64,000 nt of DNA from positions 1-64,000 of the forward strand of contig NZ_JAAGLN010000001.1 in assembly GCF_010548145.1 (NCBI RefSeq). The letters run 5' to 3'. Shown here piece after piece: positions 62,925 through 64,000 of this stretch. Position 1 is the first letter of the stretch. Every line of letters starts with the position of its first letter. The notes beneath the pieces were generated by a model, which was not told the origin of the DNA, ran no database searches, and saw only the letters and a list, made by a program, of their open reading frames with translations. The stretch is from Streptomyces sp. SID10853 (lineage in GTDB: Bacteria > Actinomycetota > Actinomycetes > Streptomycetales > Streptomycetaceae). Position numbers and translations under genes: made by a program.

Positions 62925-64000
62925 ATGCGCCACACCCTCGATCCTCACGACTTCGGCTACTCGCTCGGCACCTCGCAGCGCCCGAAGGGCGTCGATCTCT
63001 GGTCCCGCGCCGACAAGGCATGCCGGGTCATCGGCCCGATGGGCAGCGGAAAGACGCTGAGGTTCTTCGCCCCGCTGATCCGCAAGTGGGCCGGGCCGGT
63101 CCTGGCCACCTCGACCAAGCCCGATCTGGTCGAACTGACCCTCGACGCCCGGCGGCAGGGCGGCCGCCCCGTCGCGGTCTTCGACCCGCAGAACATCGCT
63201 CCGAGCCTCCCGCGCTTCCGGTGGACGCCTATTAATGGGGCAGCCGACACGGAGGTGGCGATGATGCGCGGGAAGTCGTTCGTCGCGGGCTCGCGCACCC
63301 CCAACAGCGCAGCACAATCCAGCGAGGGCAGCACCTTCTACAAAGGGCAGGCTGCCAAGATCCTGGCTGCCTTCCTCCACGCCGCAGCCCTCGACGGCGC
63401 CTCCCTCGAATGGGTACTGCGGTGGGCCCGCAAGCTCACCGACCCGGCGCCCCTCGGCATCCTCGACGCTCACCCCGGCGCCGGCCCCGGATGGGCGGAC
63501 ATGCTTCGCACGGCCACTACCGGTGACAGCCGCACCGTCGGCAACACCGCCACGTCCCTCGATGCGGCTCTCGAACCCTTCATGCACCAGTCGGTGATCG
63601 ACTCCCTCCAGGGAGACGGCGAGGACCCCACGGACTTCGACGCCTTCCTCGACGCCGGAGGCACTCTCTACCTTCTAGGCAAGGACTCGGAGGTGAACAG
63701 CGTCGCACCGCTGACCACCGCGATAGCCGAAGATCTTCTGGACCTCGCGGAGGAACACGCCCTCGTCTCCCCGGCCGGGCGGCTGGACCCCCCTCTCCTC
63801 GCAGCCCTGGACGAGGCACCAAACATCGCGCCCATCCCCAGCCTCCGTCAGCGCGTGGCCGACGGCCGGGGCCGTGGCATCACGGTCATCTACGGCCTCC
63901 AGGCATGGGCGTCTGCTCGTGCCCGCTTCGGTGAGGACACCGCCAAGGAGCTGGCAGCCTTCACCAACAACGTCATCGTCCTGCCCGGGGACAAGGATCC
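62925..64000 (+). CDS. VirD4/TraG-like coupling ATPase (partial)
   Basis: At least 358 aa; 3' end outside the window. ATG 62925 with GGAG at 62913-62916. No TM. Walker A IGPMGSGKTLRFF (about 37-45), TKPDLVELT, and Walker B ALDEAPNIAPIPSLR with VIYGLQAWASARARFG. Coupling protein that brings DNA to the T4SS. The membrane anchor seems to be encoded by the 62630 gene. Confidence 0.88.
   Translation, partial: MRHTLDPHDFGYSLGTSQRPKGVDLWSRADKACRVIGPMGSGKTLRFFAPLIRKWAGPVLATSTKPDLVELTLDARRQGGRPVAVFDPQNIAPSLPRFRWTPINGAADTEVAMMRGKSFVAGSRTPNSAAQSSEGSTFYKGQAAKILAAFLHAAALDGASLEWVLRWARKLTDPAPLGILDAHPGAGPGWADMLRTATTGDSRTVGNTATSLDAALEPFMHQSVIDSLQGDGEDPTDFDAFLDAGGTLYLLGKDSEVNSVAPLTTAIAEDLLDLAEEHALVSPAGRLDPPLLAALDEAPNIAPIPSLRQRVADGRGRGITVIYGLQAWASARARFGEDTAKELAAFTNNVIVLPGDKD

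Larger units (their letters stand above)
33243..64000. mobile_element. Integrative and conjugative element (left part)
   Basis: From repeat B onward the gene content is plasmid-like: DUF2637 and KGG proteins, replication block with DnaC-like loader, DNA ligase, VirB4/VirB6/VirB8/VirD4-like conjugation genes, plus cargo (RiPP locus, amidohydrolase module). No integrase or relaxase was found, and the coupling-protein gene is cut by the window edge, so the element continues to the right. Confidence 0.75.

Overview
The window is Streptomyces-type chromosomal DNA: very high G+C, GTG starts, an ssgA/ssgR sporulation pair, and two near-perfect ParB parS sites (1561-1576 and 19423-19438). The parS sites suggest the oriC-proximal core of the chromosome. 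Everything was read from sequence alone; functions are assigned from recognised motifs and remembered family features, with no database search.

Region 1 (1 to about 26.9 kb) is ordinary core genome. It holds the cytochrome bd operon cydA-cydB-cydD (with a Rex-like operator), hisC, a LacI-family regulator, a metallophosphoesterase, thiC behind a TPP riboswitch, a YibE/F-type membrane protein and ssgA/ssgR. It continues with small membrane proteins, a cupin, a cystathionine gamma-lyase-type PLP enzyme, a LysR regulator, NUDIX, HAD and GNAT proteins, a divergent MFS/MarR pair, a serine hydrolase and a small secreted protein. Several intergenic gaps carry short tandem repeats.

Region 2 (about 27.06-33.24 kb) is a 6.2 kb accessory cassette. 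It is bounded by two 147-bp direct repeats, about 86% identical and alignable without gaps, each with an identical 25-bp tRNA-3'-end-like core. It carries a tightly overlapping three-gene operon (DUF262 protein, AAA ATPase with DUF3696-type C-terminus, third protein of unknown family) that looks like an anti-phage system, possibly Menshen-like. It also has an unknown 335-aa gene, a decayed gene, and repeated CCGTGCTGAC...GTCAGCACGG dyads.

Region 3 (33.24 kb to beyond 64 kb) looks like the left part of an integrative and conjugative element placed in tandem with region 2. In order it carries small element proteins, an IS110 transposase remnant, and an ImmA/IrrE - MAB_1171c - amidohydrolase set with a converging multi-HTH XRE regulator. 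Next comes a regulatory/replication block: HTH protein, Wbl-like protein, replication initiator-like protein with internal palindromes, DnaC-like ATPase, DUF4326 and DUF2637. A LigD-type ATP-dependent DNA ligase follows. Then comes a RiPP locus: an unlisted 40-aa precursor peptide, a hairpin, TfuA, YcaO, methyltransferase and a GpsA-like dehydrogenase, with a divergent HTH-TPR-type regulator. Last is a type IV secretion-type conjugation operon: lipoprotein, lytic transglycosylase/NlpC, small membrane protein, VirB8/TcpC-like, VirB6-like, SCO6880-like, VirB4-like and VirD4-like. No integrase or relaxase was found, so the right end of the element with its integrase should lie beyond the window.

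The strongest candidates for under-described biology are the TfuA/YcaO locus with its 40-aa precursor and GpsA-like enzyme (47.8-53.9 kb), the direct-repeat-flanked defence cassette (27.0-33.4 kb), and the XRE/ImmA/MAB_1171c/amidohydrolase module (35.9-39.8 kb).
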